DNA of 64,000 bases from Mycolicibacterium flavescens (GTDB taxonomy: Bacteria > Actinomycetota > Actinomycetes > Mycobacteriales > Mycobacteriaceae). The translations under genes and the position numbers were made by a program. The stretch covers positions 2,294,001 to 2,358,000 of the forward strand of contig LR134353.1 in assembly GCA_900637135.1 (NCBI GenBank), read 5' to 3'. The notes under the pieces were generated by a model. That model saw only the letters and a program-made list of their open reading frames with translations, did not search any database and was not told the origin of the DNA. Positions 8,963 through 17,842 of the stretch are shown here, one piece after another. Each line of letters starts with the position of its first letter. Position 1 is the stretch's first letter.

Positions 8963-10204
8963 TCAGGAATCGTCGAGCATCTCCTCGAGATCCTCGGCGG
9001 TGGGAATGTCGGCTGCAGGCAACACGAGTGAGGCGTCCGGTGTCCAGCAGACGTGGACCTCGTCGCCGGGGCGCAGCAGCGGCAGATCCTCCTCGGGGCC
9101 GATGTGGGCGATCATCGCCGAGTCATCCGGCGCAGCCAACGACAGCCGAACCACCGGACCCTGGAAGGTCAGATCGGTGACCGTCGCGCGCACGCCGACG
9201 AGATCACCGGTGGGAGCATCCATGCACACGCGGATCCGTTCGGGCCGCACCATCAGCGTCGCGTGGCCTCCGGGTTCGATCGTCGTCTCGCCCGGCCGCG
9301 CTTTCAGCGTCGAGCCCAGCACCTCGATCTCGACGTAATCCCGGTTGGCCCTTCCGGTCTGGCGGCCCGCCCAAAGGTTGGCCTGCCCGATGAAGCTCGC
9401 GACGAACACGGTGGCGGGTCGGTCGTAGATCTCCGTCGGCGTACCGATCTGGTCGACGTTGCCGGCGTTCATGACCGCGATGCGGTCGCTCATGGTCAGC
9501 GCTTCCTCCTGGTCGTGGGTCACGTAGATGAACGTGATCCCCACTTCGCGCTGAATGCGTTTGAGCTCGAACTGCATCACCTGACGCAGCTTGAGATCCA
9601 GCGCGCCGAGCGGTTCGTCGAGTAGCAGCGCGCTCGGATAGTTCACCAGAGCCCGCGCCAGCGCGACGCGTTGTTGCTGCCCGCCCGAGAGCTGGCCCGG
9701 ACGGCGATCGGCGAAATCGGTTAACCGGACGATCTCGAGGAGCTCGTCGACCCGCTTACGGATCTCACTTTTGGCCAGCTTCTTGCTTCGGGGACCGTAT
9801 GCGACGTTGTCCCACACCGACATGTGCGGAAACAGCGCATAGTGCTGGAACACCGTGTTGACGTTGCGTTTGTGAGGCGGAACTTTCGAAACATCGACAC
9901 CTTCGAGCCGGATCGCACCGTCGGTCGGGCTTTCGAAGCCGGCGATCATGCGCAGGGTGGTGGTCTTGCCGCACCCCGACGGTCCCAGCATCGAAAAGAA
10001 TTCGCCGGAGGCGATGGAGAAGTCCGCGTCGGCCACGGCGACGAAGTCGCCGAAGCGTTTGGTGACGTGGTCGATCTCGATGACCGGGGCGCCCGACGGG
10101 CGGGCCGCCTCGCTGTGTCCCGATGATCGGTCGACGGCGGTGGTGTGTGTGCCGGTCAGTGCGGATCCTCCTACGGGCAGCCCCCTGAGCTGTGGGTAAA
10201 ACAA
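8963..10204 (-). CDS. potA: Polyamine ABC transporter ATPase PotA
   Basis: The ABC domain has Walker [10 protein letters not shown], signature [15 protein letters not shown], Walker [12 protein letters not shown] and the H-loop THDQEEA. A TOBE-type C-terminal domain follows (about residues 290-400). It powers PotBC. The start is uncertain: the longest frame begins with TTG 10204, while a strong GTAGGAGGA lies about 30 bases inside it, followed by CTG ACC. Conserved sequence begins only near residue 40 ([12 protein letters not shown]). It is the first gene of the pot operon. Confidence 0.9.
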   Translation of the reverse strand: MFYPQLRGLPVGGSALTGTHTTAVDRSSGHSEAARPSGAPVIEIDHVTKRFGDFVAVADADFSIASGEFFSMLGPSGCGKTTTLRMIAGFESPTDGAIRLEGVDVSKVPPHKRNVNTVFQHYALFPHMSVWDNVAYGPRSKKLAKSEIRKRVDELLEIVRLTDFADRRPGQLSGGQQQRVALARALVNYPSALLLDEPLGALDLKLRQVMQFELKRIQREVGITFIYVTHDQEEALTMSDRIAVMNAGNVDQIGTPTEIYDRPATVFVASFIGQANLWAGRQTGRANRDYVEIEVLGSTLKARPGETTIEPGGHATLMVRPERIRVCMDAPTGDLVGVRATVTDLTFQGPVVRLSLAAPDDSAMIAHIGPEEDLPLLRPGDEVHVCWTPDASLVLPAADIPTAEDLEEMLDDS

Positions 10205-10447
10205 TCGCGGATCGAGCGGTCGTTCGCAAGCGATTCCGCAGGGAATTTACATATTCACAATGGAATCCTTCGTCTGATGTGATGCCGGGCACCAGATTCG
10301 CGTCACCGGTGCAGTCGTCGGCCCGCCCGGCAGACCGCAGGCGGTGCCGACGCTGAACCGGTGTCGTGATCAGTTTCGCAGTCGGCGCCGCCATGATCGG
10401 GCGAAACGCCGTTTACCTGCCCCGGTTCGGGGGGTACGGCACTAGTC

Positions 10448-10876
10448 ATGGCAGCAGTGGACGTTGCGGTGTCGTCGGACCTGGCCCCGCACAAGGCGTG
10501 GGAGTTGGCCTCGGACCTGAGCCGGTTCGACGAGTGGCTGACGATCTTCGGCGGGTGGCGCAGCGAGGTGCCCGCCAACATCGAGGTCGGGACATGCGTC
10601 TCGTCGCTGATCAAGGTCAAGGGATTCCGCAACACCATCCATTGGCAAGTCACGCGCTACGACGAGCCCAAGGTCGTCGAGATGGTCGGCCGGGGCCGCC
10701 CGGGCATTCGCATCGGGTTGACGCTGTGCGTCCGCGCCGACAATCCAGGGTCGACGTTTCAGGTGGTCGCTGACCTGTCTGGCGGGCTGTTGAACACGCG
10801 CATCGGCAATCTGGTCGCCAAGGTGATCGAATCCGACGTGCGCAAGTCGGTCAGCAATCTGGCCGCGCTGCACTGA
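10448..10876 (+). CDS. SRPBCC family protein
   Basis: 142 residues matching the START/Bet v1-like fold of mycobacterial polyketide cyclase/dehydrase-type proteins: N-terminal strand, DLSRFDEWLTIFGGWRSEVP, a beta-sheet middle and a C-terminal helix (NLVAKVIESDVRKSVSNLA). Such proteins bind hydrophobic ligands in a cavity, and no catalytic residues are evident. It is monocistronic, with convergent genes downstream. Confidence 0.8.
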   Translation: MAAVDVAVSSDLAPHKAWELASDLSRFDEWLTIFGGWRSEVPANIEVGTCVSSLIKVKGFRNTIHWQVTRYDEPKVVEMVGRGRPGIRIGLTLCVRADNPGSTFQVVADLSGGLLNTRIGNLVAKVIESDVRKSVSNLAALH

Positions 10877-10903
10877 CCAACGGACGTCGCTGGCTGGGCG
10901 GCG

Positions 10904-12376
10904 TCAGCCCCATTCGTGGTTCATGGCACGCGTTTCGTAGCGGGCCTCCACGGAATCGATCGGCCGTGACGACGGACGCGACATGGCGATCAGCACCAGC
11001 GCGAGCATCGACGTGATCGCGCCGCCCAGGAAGATCGCGAAGAAGCTGTTCTCCATCGGCACGCCCGTTCCCGGCACCGACCGGCTGAGCAACATGGCGA
11101 CGACCGCGGCCGCGATCGAACTACCGATGGTGCGGGCTATCGCGTTCATGCTCGTGGCCACGCCCGTCTCACCGGCGTCCACCTCGCTGACGACCAACGC
11201 GGGCAGCGCGCCGTAGCCGAGGCTGATGTAGGCGTTGGCGAGGATGCTCGCGACGATGATCTGCCACGTGTGCGAGTGCACCAGCGCGACGAACAGGAAG
11301 CCGGCGATACCGGCGACCGCCGCCACGAGGAGCACCGGCCGGGCGCCGAAACGGTCGATGAACCTACCGCTGACCAACGCGACGATAAACCCGGTGAACG
11401 CACCCGGAAGCAGATAGACGACGCTGGCCTCCAGTACCGTCGCGCCGAAGCCGTAACCCGCTGCCTCACGCGGTATTTGAACGAAGAGCGTCAACCCGAG
11501 GAACGCGAAGTACAGGCCCATGCCGACGAAGATCGTGGCGACGTTGGTGAGCAGGATCGGGCGCCGGGTGAGCATCGCCGTCGATACCAGCGGGCGGTTG
11601 ATGTGACGCTCCCACCACCACCAGCCCGCCAGCACCGCCACTGCACCGAGAACGCAGCCGACGGTGGCAGGCGATGCCCAACCCCACGTCTGGCCCTGGC
11701 TGATCGCCAACAGCAGCGCCGACAACCCCACCGCCAAACCCACCGCTCCCAGCCAGTCGATCGATCCGGCGACGTGGCGCGGCCGTCGCGGCACCACCAG
11801 GAGCACGATCGCGATCACCACGACCGTGAACGCGGTCGTCAACCAGAACACCCGGTGATAGCCCGCGTCACCGGTCATCAGCAGGCCCACCACGACGAGG
11901 CCGGTTCCGCCGCCGAAGCCCAACGTCCCGGACAACACCGCCATCGCCGACATCAGACGGTCGGGGGGCAGTTCCTCGCGCAGGATCGCGATGCTGATCG
12001 GGTAGAGGGCGAAGGAGGCGGCCTGGAGCACGCGGGCGACGATGAGCAGTTCGAGGGACGACGTGACGGCCGCGAGCAGTGATCCGGCCAGCACGACGAC
12101 GAGCACGCCGAGCAGGACGCGATGCTTGCTGTGAAGGTCGGCAAGCCGGCCGAGCAGCGGCGTGGCCGCGACGGCGGCCAGCAGGTTCGCGGTGACCGCC
12201 CAGCTCACGCCGACAATGGATGCGTCGAGTTGGTCGGCGATGATGCCCAGCACCGGGACGACGGCCGTCTGCAGCACCGCGACGGTCAGCACGACGATGG
12301 ACAGCCCGGCGACCAGGACGCGAGGGGAGCGTTCGCGACCGATCGCTGGCGACTGCGCCGCGCCGGTCCCGACCAC
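10904..12376 (-). CDS. MFS drug exporter, probably 14-TM
   Basis: 490 residues, strongly hydrophobic, with about 14 segments. It has the MFS motif A (LGRLADLHSKHRVLLG, residues about 60-75) and a motif-C-like Gly-rich segment (GTLGFGGGTGLVVVG). This fits the DHA2 (EmrB/QacA-like) drug:H+ antiporters of mycobacteria. The substrate is unknown. The start is GTG at 12376; there is no regulator next to it except the distal MerR gene. Confidence 0.85.
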   Translation of the reverse strand: MVGTGAAQSPAIGRERSPRVLVAGLSIVVLTVAVLQTAVVPVLGIIADQLDASIVGVSWAVTANLLAAVAATPLLGRLADLHSKHRVLLGVLVVVLAGSLLAAVTSSLELLIVARVLQAASFALYPISIAILREELPPDRLMSAMAVLSGTLGFGGGTGLVVVGLLMTGDAGYHRVFWLTTAFTVVVIAIVLLVVPRRPRHVAGSIDWLGAVGLAVGLSALLLAISQGQTWGWASPATVGCVLGAVAVLAGWWWWERHINRPLVSTAMLTRRPILLTNVATIFVGMGLYFAFLGLTLFVQIPREAAGYGFGATVLEASVVYLLPGAFTGFIVALVSGRFIDRFGARPVLLVAAVAGIAGFLFVALVHSHTWQIIVASILANAYISLGYGALPALVVSEVDAGETGVATSMNAIARTIGSSIAAAVVAMLLSRSVPGTGVPMENSFFAIFLGGAITSMLALVLIAMSRPSSRPIDSVEARYETRAMNHEWG

Positions 12377-12467
12377 AGCCCGCTCCGATCCTTAGATGAC
12401 CTTCCGTTTCGTCGATTATGTCTGCGCGTTCCGGAGCCGCCCGTACCGGGCGGTGCAGGCGACGCGG

Positions 12468-13346
12468 CTACGGCTCGCTGTGGGTGACGGGTTGCCCGGC
12501 CGGCTGCGCGGTCGTGGTGATGAAATCGTCGAGCAGGTCCACCACCTCACTGGGGCGTTCCACGTGCGCAAAGTGCCCGACGCCTTCGAGCACTTCGAGC
12601 CGGCATTCGGGCCGTGCCTCTTGCGCCACGTACGCGTGACCGACCGGAATGATGCGATCCTGGTCACCCCAGATGGCCATGATGGGCATCTCCGATGCGA
12701 CGTGCAGCCGGTTCAGGGCGCTGACGGCTTGGCCGCGATAGTCGACGACCGAGCGCAGCGTCCGAAGGAAGGCGTGGCGTGTCTGGGCGTCGGCCAGCGA
12801 GGAATAAGCACTCCACATCTCCGCGCCGCGTGGCGATTGGATGCCCGCGGTGGAGAACCAGTTGCGCAGCCGGTTACCCGCGGCCAAGACGGCTCGGGGT
12901 GCGATGAGCGGAAGCAGGAATTCCGAACCCGGCGCTGAGAGCAGGCGAAGCGTCCAGCCGACGTCGGGTCCCAGCCCGCCGCTGCTGATCAGCACGAGGC
13001 GCTGGCAGTAGTCGGGATGCTGGTAGACGAACTGCATGGCCACCCCGCCGCCCAGCGATTGGCCGACGACGGTGGCCTTGGACACGCCGAGTTCATCGAG
13101 CAGGTCGCGCAGCCACACCGCGAACGCGCCCAGCGAGTAGTCGCCGCGGGGCTTGTCCGACTGACCGTGCCCCAACAGGTCGGGCGCGATGACGCGATAT
13201 CGCCGCGACAGCTGGGGGATCACCGCCCGCCACGTTTCGGAGCTTCCGGCCATACCGTGGATCAGCAGCAGCGCTTCTTCACCGCTGCCGACGTCTCGGT
13301 ACGCGACGCGGTCGCCGTGCAACTCCAGATAGTTCATCTCAGTCAT
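12468..13346 (-). CDS. Alpha/beta-fold hydrolase
   Basis: 292 residues from ATG 13346, preceded by GGGAGGGA; the longer open frame upstream has low-complexity Arg-rich sequence and is rejected. It shows the oxyanion segment LLIHGMAGSSETW, the DLLGHGQSDKP loop, the nucleophile elbow GQSLGG, an acid in WGDQDRIIP and a His in VGHFAHVERP, so Ser-Asp-His is complete. Such enzymes act as esterases, C-C hydrolases or lactonases, and the substrate is not evident. Confidence 0.88.
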   Translation of the reverse strand: MTEMNYLELHGDRVAYRDVGSGEEALLLIHGMAGSSETWRAVIPQLSRRYRVIAPDLLGHGQSDKPRGDYSLGAFAVWLRDLLDELGVSKATVVGQSLGGGVAMQFVYQHPDYCQRLVLISSGGLGPDVGWTLRLLSAPGSEFLLPLIAPRAVLAAGNRLRNWFSTAGIQSPRGAEMWSAYSSLADAQTRHAFLRTLRSVVDYRGQAVSALNRLHVASEMPIMAIWGDQDRIIPVGHAYVAQEARPECRLEVLEGVGHFAHVERPSEVVDLLDDFITTTAQPAGQPVTHSEP

Positions 13347-13411
13347 GATCGTGGTCCCTCCCCGGTACGGCCTCATATACCCGGATCGAGCCGCACGTAT
13401 TGCTCGCACGG

Positions 13412-13840
13412 TCAGGGATCGGCGTGTTCGGCGGCAAGTTGCTCGACCGACGCGCCGTCGACCAGCCGGTCCAACGCCCCGGTCATCGTCGGGCATTGGC
13501 GGGCGGGGTGGTCGGTGGGGCAGTGCAGCGCATGCGTGAGGAACTGCTGAGCCCCGCGCGCCTGGGCGATCACCTCGTCGAGCTCGCCGATCTGCTGGCG
13601 CACGAGTTCGCGCCACTGGGGGCTGGGGGCGTCGAGGACGGCCGCAGCGGTGTCCAGCGGCAGCCCCAGTTTGTTGAAGATCTTCAGCAGCGCCAGGCGG
13701 CGCAGTTCGTCGTTGCCGTACATGCGCCGACCGGCCAGCCGCTTCTGAGGACGAACCAGACCGCGCTCGTCGTAGTAGCGCAACGTCGATGAGGCCATCT
13801 GCAACCGGGCGGCCGCTTCGCCGATGGGAATCGCGTCCAT
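13412..13840 (-). CDS. MerR family transcriptional regulator
   Basis: 142 residues from ATG 13840. N-terminal winged helix (IGEAAARLQMASSTLRYYDERGLVRP), then the MerR dimerisation helix (QQIGELDEVIAQARGAQQFL). The C-terminal part is short, with CPTDHPARQCP as a possible metal or effector site. It is divergent from a methyltransferase gene 41 bases away, and an operator-like palindrome lies between them, so it probably controls both genes. Confidence 0.85.
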   Translation of the reverse strand: MDAIPIGEAAARLQMASSTLRYYDERGLVRPQKRLAGRRMYGNDELRRLALLKIFNKLGLPLDTAAAVLDAPSPQWRELVRQQIGELDEVIAQARGAQQFLTHALHCPTDHPARQCPTMTGALDRLVDGASVEQLAAEHADP

Positions 13841-13852
13841 GCCGCCATTTGA

Positions 13853-13870
13853 CTTCAAGCCGACTTGAAG
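13853..13870. promoter_or_regulatory. MerR-type operator between divergent genes
   Basis: CTTCAAGCCGACTTGAAG is a perfect 7-4-7 palindrome, 13 bases before the MerR start and 11 before the methyltransferase start. The half-sites are identical to the core of the mercury operator at 25,723-25,740, which supports binding by a MerR-family protein. Confidence 0.6.
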
Positions 13871-13880
13871 CGGCAAGCTA

Positions 13881-14501
13881 GTGGTCGTGAGCGCCGCCGA
13901 GAATCTGCCCGTCAACCACCACGCCGACCATCCCGGCTTCGCAGGCCCGATGGGCGCGCTGGTCGGGCTGGTCTTGATGCTCATGGGGCGGCCGACTGCC
14001 CGCCTGGCGGCGGACCTCACCGGTGTGTCGGCCGCGGACACCGTCGTCGACATCGGGTGTGGGCCCGGGTCCGCGGTCCGGGAGGCCGTCCGTCGCGGTG
14101 CGGCCGCGACCGGCGTTGATCCGGCGCCCGTGATGCTGCGGCTCGCCCGCATGTTCACCCCCGACGGTTCCGTTGCGTGGACGACAGGCACCGCCGAGCG
14201 CGTGCCCCTCTCGGACCAGTCGGCGACCGTGGTGTGGTCGCTGGCGACCGTGCACCACTGGCAAGACGTGGATGCGGGGCTGAACGAGGCGGCCCGACTG
14301 CTGGTCCCCGGTGGCCGCCTGCTCGCTGTCGAGCGACAGACGAAGCCGGGTGCGACGGGCCTGGCCAGCCACGGGTGGACACGCCAGCAGGCTGACGCGT
14401 TCGCGGAGCTGTGTCGGTCTTCGGGCTTTGCGGACGTGACGGTCGGCGCGCACAAGGCGGGACGGCGCGACGTGTGGGCGGTCTTGGGCCGTCGTCCCTG
14501 A
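13881..14501 (+). CDS. Class I SAM-dependent methyltransferase
   Basis: 206 residues with motif I VVDIGCGPGS (residues about 55-64), acidic motif II near TGVDPAP and a motif IV region VVWSLATVHHW, the Methyltransf_11 pattern. GTG 13881 and GTG 13887 are both possible starts. The acceptor is unknown. The divergent MerR gene and shared palindrome imply induction by a small molecule. Confidence 0.8.
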   Translation: MVVSAAENLPVNHHADHPGFAGPMGALVGLVLMLMGRPTARLAADLTGVSAADTVVDIGCGPGSAVREAVRRGAAATGVDPAPVMLRLARMFTPDGSVAWTTGTAERVPLSDQSATVVWSLATVHHWQDVDAGLNEAARLLVPGGRLLAVERQTKPGATGLASHGWTRQQADAFAELCRSSGFADVTVGAHKAGRRDVWAVLGRRP

Positions 14502-14528
14502 GGCCGCGGTCGACCTCCGGCGCCGAGT

Positions 14529-14556
14529 GCGCGTCTGCTAGACCTTTAGGACGCGC
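14529..14556 (+). terminator. Short inverted repeat after methyltransferase gene
   Basis: GCGCGTC (14529-14535) pairs with GACGCGC (14550-14556) across a 14-base loop containing TTTAG. It lies 28 bases past the methyltransferase stop. A weak terminator is plausible; no T tract follows. Confidence 0.3.
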
Positions 14557-14636
14557 GTCAGAACTCCTTGGTCTGCGGATGCTCCACTGATCGGCATAAC
14601 GCGTTCTCTGACAAGAGATTACGAAAGGATAAGTGA

Positions 14637-15338
14637 ATGAAGACAGCGGTCGTCACCGGCGGCGGCTCGGGGATCGGACGCGCGATCGTGAAGCGCTTGC
14701 GCGCCGACGGCTTTCGCGTCGCCACGCTCGACCTGGCGCCGAGCGACGAGGAGTCCACCTTCACCGCCGACGTCACTGATCGCGGTCAGGTCGACGCCGC
14801 GCTTTCGACCGTCCGTAGCCAGCTCGGACCGGTGGCGATTCTGGTCAATGCTGCGGGCCTGGACGGCTTCTCGCGGTTCGGCGACATCACGTTCGAGCAG
14901 TGGCAGCGCGTGGTCGACGTCAACCTCAACGGCGTCTTTCACTGTGTGCAGGCGGTACTGCCCGACATGGTGGACGCCGGCTGGGGTCGGATCGTCAACA
15001 TCTCGTCGTCGAGCACACACTCCGGTGCGCCGTACATGTCGCACTACGTGGCGGCGAAATCGGCGGTGAACGGGCTGACGAAGACGCTGGCGCTCGAATA
15101 CGGTCCGGCAGGCATCACCGTGAACGCCGTGCCGCCGGGCTTCATCGACACGCCGATGCTGCGAGCGGCAGAGGCGCGGGGCTACCTCGGCGACGTTCAG
15201 GCCACCATCGACGCGACCCCTGTGCGCCGCATGGGTAAGCCCGAGGACATCGCGGCCACGTGCGCGTTTCTCGTCTCGGAGGAAGCCGGCTACATCACCG
15301 GTCAGATCATCGGCGTCAACGGCGGTCGCAACACCTAG
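14637..15338 (+). CDS. Short-chain dehydrogenase/reductase (SDR)
   Basis: 233 residues. Cofactor loop TGGGSGIG (residues 7-14), NAAG at about 70, Ser in the SSSTHSG segment and YVAAK as the catalytic YxxxK. The loop after beta-2 (LDLAPSDE) suggests NAD(H) preference because an acid follows beta-2. The C-terminus GVNGG is canonical. ATG is preceded by GAAAGGA. It reduces or oxidises a hydroxy/keto substrate that cannot be named; FabG-like members act in acyl metabolism. Confidence 0.88.
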   Translation: MKTAVVTGGGSGIGRAIVKRLRADGFRVATLDLAPSDEESTFTADVTDRGQVDAALSTVRSQLGPVAILVNAAGLDGFSRFGDITFEQWQRVVDVNLNGVFHCVQAVLPDMVDAGWGRIVNISSSSTHSGAPYMSHYVAAKSAVNGLTKTLALEYGPAGITVNAVPPGFIDTPMLRAAEARGYLGDVQATIDATPVRRMGKPEDIAATCAFLVSEEAGYITGQIIGVNGGRNT

Positions 15339-15375
15339 CCGAAGCGCCATTGGCGTCCTGTGCGAAGATCCGCAG

Positions 15376-16197
15376 ATGAGCACTGACCCCGCGTATTTCA
15401 CGCCGACGGCGGACGGCGCATTCATGCCGTCGATCTTCGCCCAGAGCCATTGGGGTGATGATCATCTCAACGGACCGGCCATCGTCGGGTTGGCGGCGCA
15501 GGCGCTCGAAAAGGAGTGCGGTTCGCCGGACTTCATGCCGACGCGGATCACCGTCGACTTGTTCCGGGCGGCGCGCAACCTGCCGACGACCGTTGAGGTG
15601 CGGGTGATCCGTGACGGTCGGCGCGTACGCAATGCGGAATGCGAAGTGGTGCAGGATGGTCGGCCGGTCGCACGTGCCACGCTGGTGCAGTACCGACGAT
15701 CGGCTGCGCCGCCCGGTGAGGAGTGGATCGCGCCGGTCGATGCACCGCAGTTGCCGACCCCGGATGGGGATCTCGTACCGTTCATCGGCAGCGATGATGG
15801 CGGTTGGACGCGGTCGCCGGAGGCTCACCAAAACACTTCCCGCAAACGGTTCTTCTATACGAGCCCGAATATCATTGCAGGAGAGCCGGTCTCACCCTTC
15901 ATCAGAGCCGTCAACGTAGCAGAGTCGACGAGCTTGGTGACCAATTTGGGCACCGAGGGGATCGGCTATATCAACGGTGACCTCACGGTATCGTTGTCGC
16001 GCTTGCCGCTCGACGAGTGGATTCTCGTGCAGGGGGACTCGCACTGGGTGGCTGACGGAATCTCGGTCGGTACAGCGACGCTGTTCGACCGGCAGGGCGC
16101 CTTCGGGTCCGGCATGGTGACCGCGGTGGCGAACCCGACCGCGCAGATCGACTTCCGAGGGCGGCCGTTTCCGCGCGGTGAAGTCAACTACGAGTGA
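15376..16197 (+). CDS. Thioesterase family protein (TesB-like double hotdog)
   Basis: 273 residues resembling mycobacterial acyl-CoA thioesterase-like proteins. The first hotdog has a DHLNGPAIVGLAAQALE helix and the strand FMPTRITVDLFRAARN; a second hotdog follows from about residue 150. It probably hydrolyses or binds acyl-CoA. It lies 37 bases after the SDR gene on the same strand, so the two may share a transcript. Confidence 0.75.
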   Translation: MSTDPAYFTPTADGAFMPSIFAQSHWGDDHLNGPAIVGLAAQALEKECGSPDFMPTRITVDLFRAARNLPTTVEVRVIRDGRRVRNAECEVVQDGRPVARATLVQYRRSAAPPGEEWIAPVDAPQLPTPDGDLVPFIGSDDGGWTRSPEAHQNTSRKRFFYTSPNIIAGEPVSPFIRAVNVAESTSLVTNLGTEGIGYINGDLTVSLSRLPLDEWILVQGDSHWVADGISVGTATLFDRQGAFGSGMVTAVANPTAQIDFRGRPFPRGEVNYE

Positions 16198-16214
16198 TCA
16201 CTCGGCGGCTTGCG

Positions 16215-16616
16215 TCAGGGTTTCTTGCGGGTGCGTCCACCGGAGGGCTTCTTGTCTGCCGGCGGGTTCGAGGTCCGAGACGCGAACCGGCCCACCGTCG
16301 CAACGCCGGGGATTCGGCCTACGGCGTTGTAGACGTCGTTGCCGGTGGCGATCAGCGCCTCAAGTTGGGGCACGATCGCGTCCATGGTCCGGATCATCGG
16401 ATCGGCCAGTGCGAGATAGCGTTCCGCACGGTCGATCGCCGCATTGAGGCGCTCCGTCGCCGCGGCCATGTTCTCGATGAGGTCCGGCACTTGGGCCATC
16501 ATCTGTAGCGATGCGGGTGGGATGCGCATCGCCTCAGTGGCGACCGTCTGGGCGGTCTCGGCGGCCGCCTGCGCCGCTTCTCTGATTTCTTTAGGGGTGG
16601 GAACCTTGGGGCTCAT
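16215..16616 (-). CDS. Small Ala-rich helical protein
   Basis: 133 residues from ATG 16616; an extra upstream ATG adds six residues. It is almost entirely helical, Ala/Met-rich (EAAQAAAETAQTVATEAM), then a predicted coiled stretch (ATERLNAAIDRAERYLALAD), and ends in a Lys/Arg-rich tail. The composition recalls phasins or the helical tails of envelope proteins. Function unknown. It is convergent with the thioesterase gene. Confidence 0.65.
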   Translation of the reverse strand: MSPKVPTPKEIREAAQAAAETAQTVATEAMRIPPASLQMMAQVPDLIENMAAATERLNAAIDRAERYLALADPMIRTMDAIVPQLEALIATGNDVYNAVGRIPGVATVGRFASRTSNPPADKKPSGGRTRKKP

Positions 16617-16999
16617 GTGACAACGATCCCGCACGGTGACCGCATTGTCCGGTATTTGCCACGAACGATTCGCGCGATGGACAGGCGGGGAGTGCGCAAA
16701 TCGTCACGTGACATAACGATGGTCGTTCCGCGGGGAGAGGCGGGGAGGGCCCAGGGGGCGAGGTCGCTGTTTTGGTGGCGCCGGCGACAGCACGAGCCTG
16801 ATGACGCGCGCCCTTCTGGATGTGTGCCGATGGCCGACTTTTTGGTTGCTATCAGTCTGGCGGGTCGCATGCTCGAAATCGCCTCGGAGCGAGTGCTTTC
16901 CAGGTCCGGCTAGGCGGCATGAAATCGTCACAGTGACGAAATGACATCGCGCGGCGGGGAAGCCGGGAGACACCCGATGGAGGTCCGAGCCGTCCTATC
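16617..16999. other. Non-coding stretch left of the transposon
   Basis: No convincing gene. It contains two GTCAC/GTGAC palindromes: CGTCACGTGAC near 16,701 and the perfect CGTCACAGTGACG at 16,926-16,938. The first could be an operator for the minus-strand helical-protein gene. The Tn7-like left end starts directly afterwards. Confidence 0.5.
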
Positions 17000-17075
17000 T
17001 GTCCGTTCTCATTGATTCTGGGGCATTCTCATTGAATCTGGGGTAAGTGCGTGTCTTTCTCATTGAATCTGGGGC
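17000..17075 (+). repeat. Left-end TnsB-site-like repeats
   Basis: Three direct copies of TTCTCATTGAATCTGGGGC or near variants at 17,006-17,024 (one mismatch), 17,026-17,044 and 17,057-17,075. They are preceded by the terminal TGTCCG. Arrays of about 20-bp transposase sites at the ends are typical of Tn7-like and Tn5053-like elements. Confidence 0.85.
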
Positions 17076-17095
17076 ACGAGGCTTAGCGTTTATGT

Positions 17096-17836
17096 GTGCT
17101 GACGTCGGCTGTTTCGGCTGGGCCAGGTGTAGCGAGTGCAGTGGACTTGGAGTTCAACACCCGCGAGGGATGCACGCGGCAATCGCTGGACCGATGTGCT
17201 GCAACCCGGTTTGAGTTGGACTGTTCACCAGTGCGGAATTTCCCCTCGTTTCGAGGTCAGCGTAACTTTCCCGGGCTGTGGTGGTTCGCCACAACCGGCG
17301 CACATGTAGGTCACGAGTCCTGGGTAGAACGTGACCAGTTGATGGCGTTGGATGCCGATCCGGATGTTGTTGGTGTTCTGTCGCAACCATTTTGGATTCA
17401 TTGGCGTGACGGCACGCGGCATGCTCCTGACTACTTCGTGCGGCGCCGCGATGGATCTGTCGTCGTAGTCGACGTTCGTGAGGACGACCGGATCTCTGAC
17501 GCTGATCGGGACGTGTTCGATCGGTCTGCCGCCACGTGCGCGATGGTCGGTTGGGATTACCTGCGTGTCGGTTCCCTCGATCCAGTGCTGCGGGCGAATC
17601 TACGTTGGTTGTCGGGTTATCGGCATCCGCGAGTATTGAAGATCGGTTTGGCTGATCAACTGGCGGAGGTCTTCGCTCGGGTCCGTCCGTTGATGGCTGG
17701 TGTGCACGCGGTCGGGACTCCTTTGGTGGTGCTGCCCGTACTGTTTCATCTGCTCTGGCACGGCCGTTTAGTTGCCGATCTGCAAGGAGCGGCACTTGGC
17801 GACGACACGGCGATTGGCCTCGGGACCGGGTGGTGA
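17096..17836 (+). CDS. tnsA: TnsA-like transposon endonuclease
   Basis: 246 residues from GTG 17096. The first 150 residues fit the TnsA restriction-enzyme-like fold: an acidic helix HESWVERD (Glu74/Glu78), APDYFV (Asp112) and the strand VVVVDVRED. In E. coli TnsA the last motif is QxK; here it reads D-V-R (126-128), a variation to note. A C-terminal helical domain that would contact TnsB/TnsC follows. TnsA cuts the 5' strands at the ends for cut-and-paste movement. It is the first gene inside the left end; tnsB starts six bases later. Confidence 0.8.
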   Translation: MLTSAVSAGPGVASAVDLEFNTREGCTRQSLDRCAATRFELDCSPVRNFPSFRGQRNFPGLWWFATTGAHVGHESWVERDQLMALDADPDVVGVLSQPFWIHWRDGTRHAPDYFVRRRDGSVVVVDVREDDRISDADRDVFDRSAATCAMVGWDYLRVGSLDPVLRANLRWLSGYRHPRVLKIGLADQLAEVFARVRPLMAGVHAVGTPLVVLPVLFHLLWHGRLVADLQGAALGDDTAIGLGTGW

Positions 17837-17842
17837 CCTGAC

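Noticed and set aside
16617..16913. Open frame of 98 codons between the helical-protein gene and the transposon
   Set aside because: No homology signal, no ribosome binding site and Arg/Ser-rich shadow-like composition.
17006..17075. Three short repeats considered as a CRISPR array
   Set aside because: Only three copies with unequal spacing of 1 and 12 bases, located at a transposon end with inverse copies at the other end.
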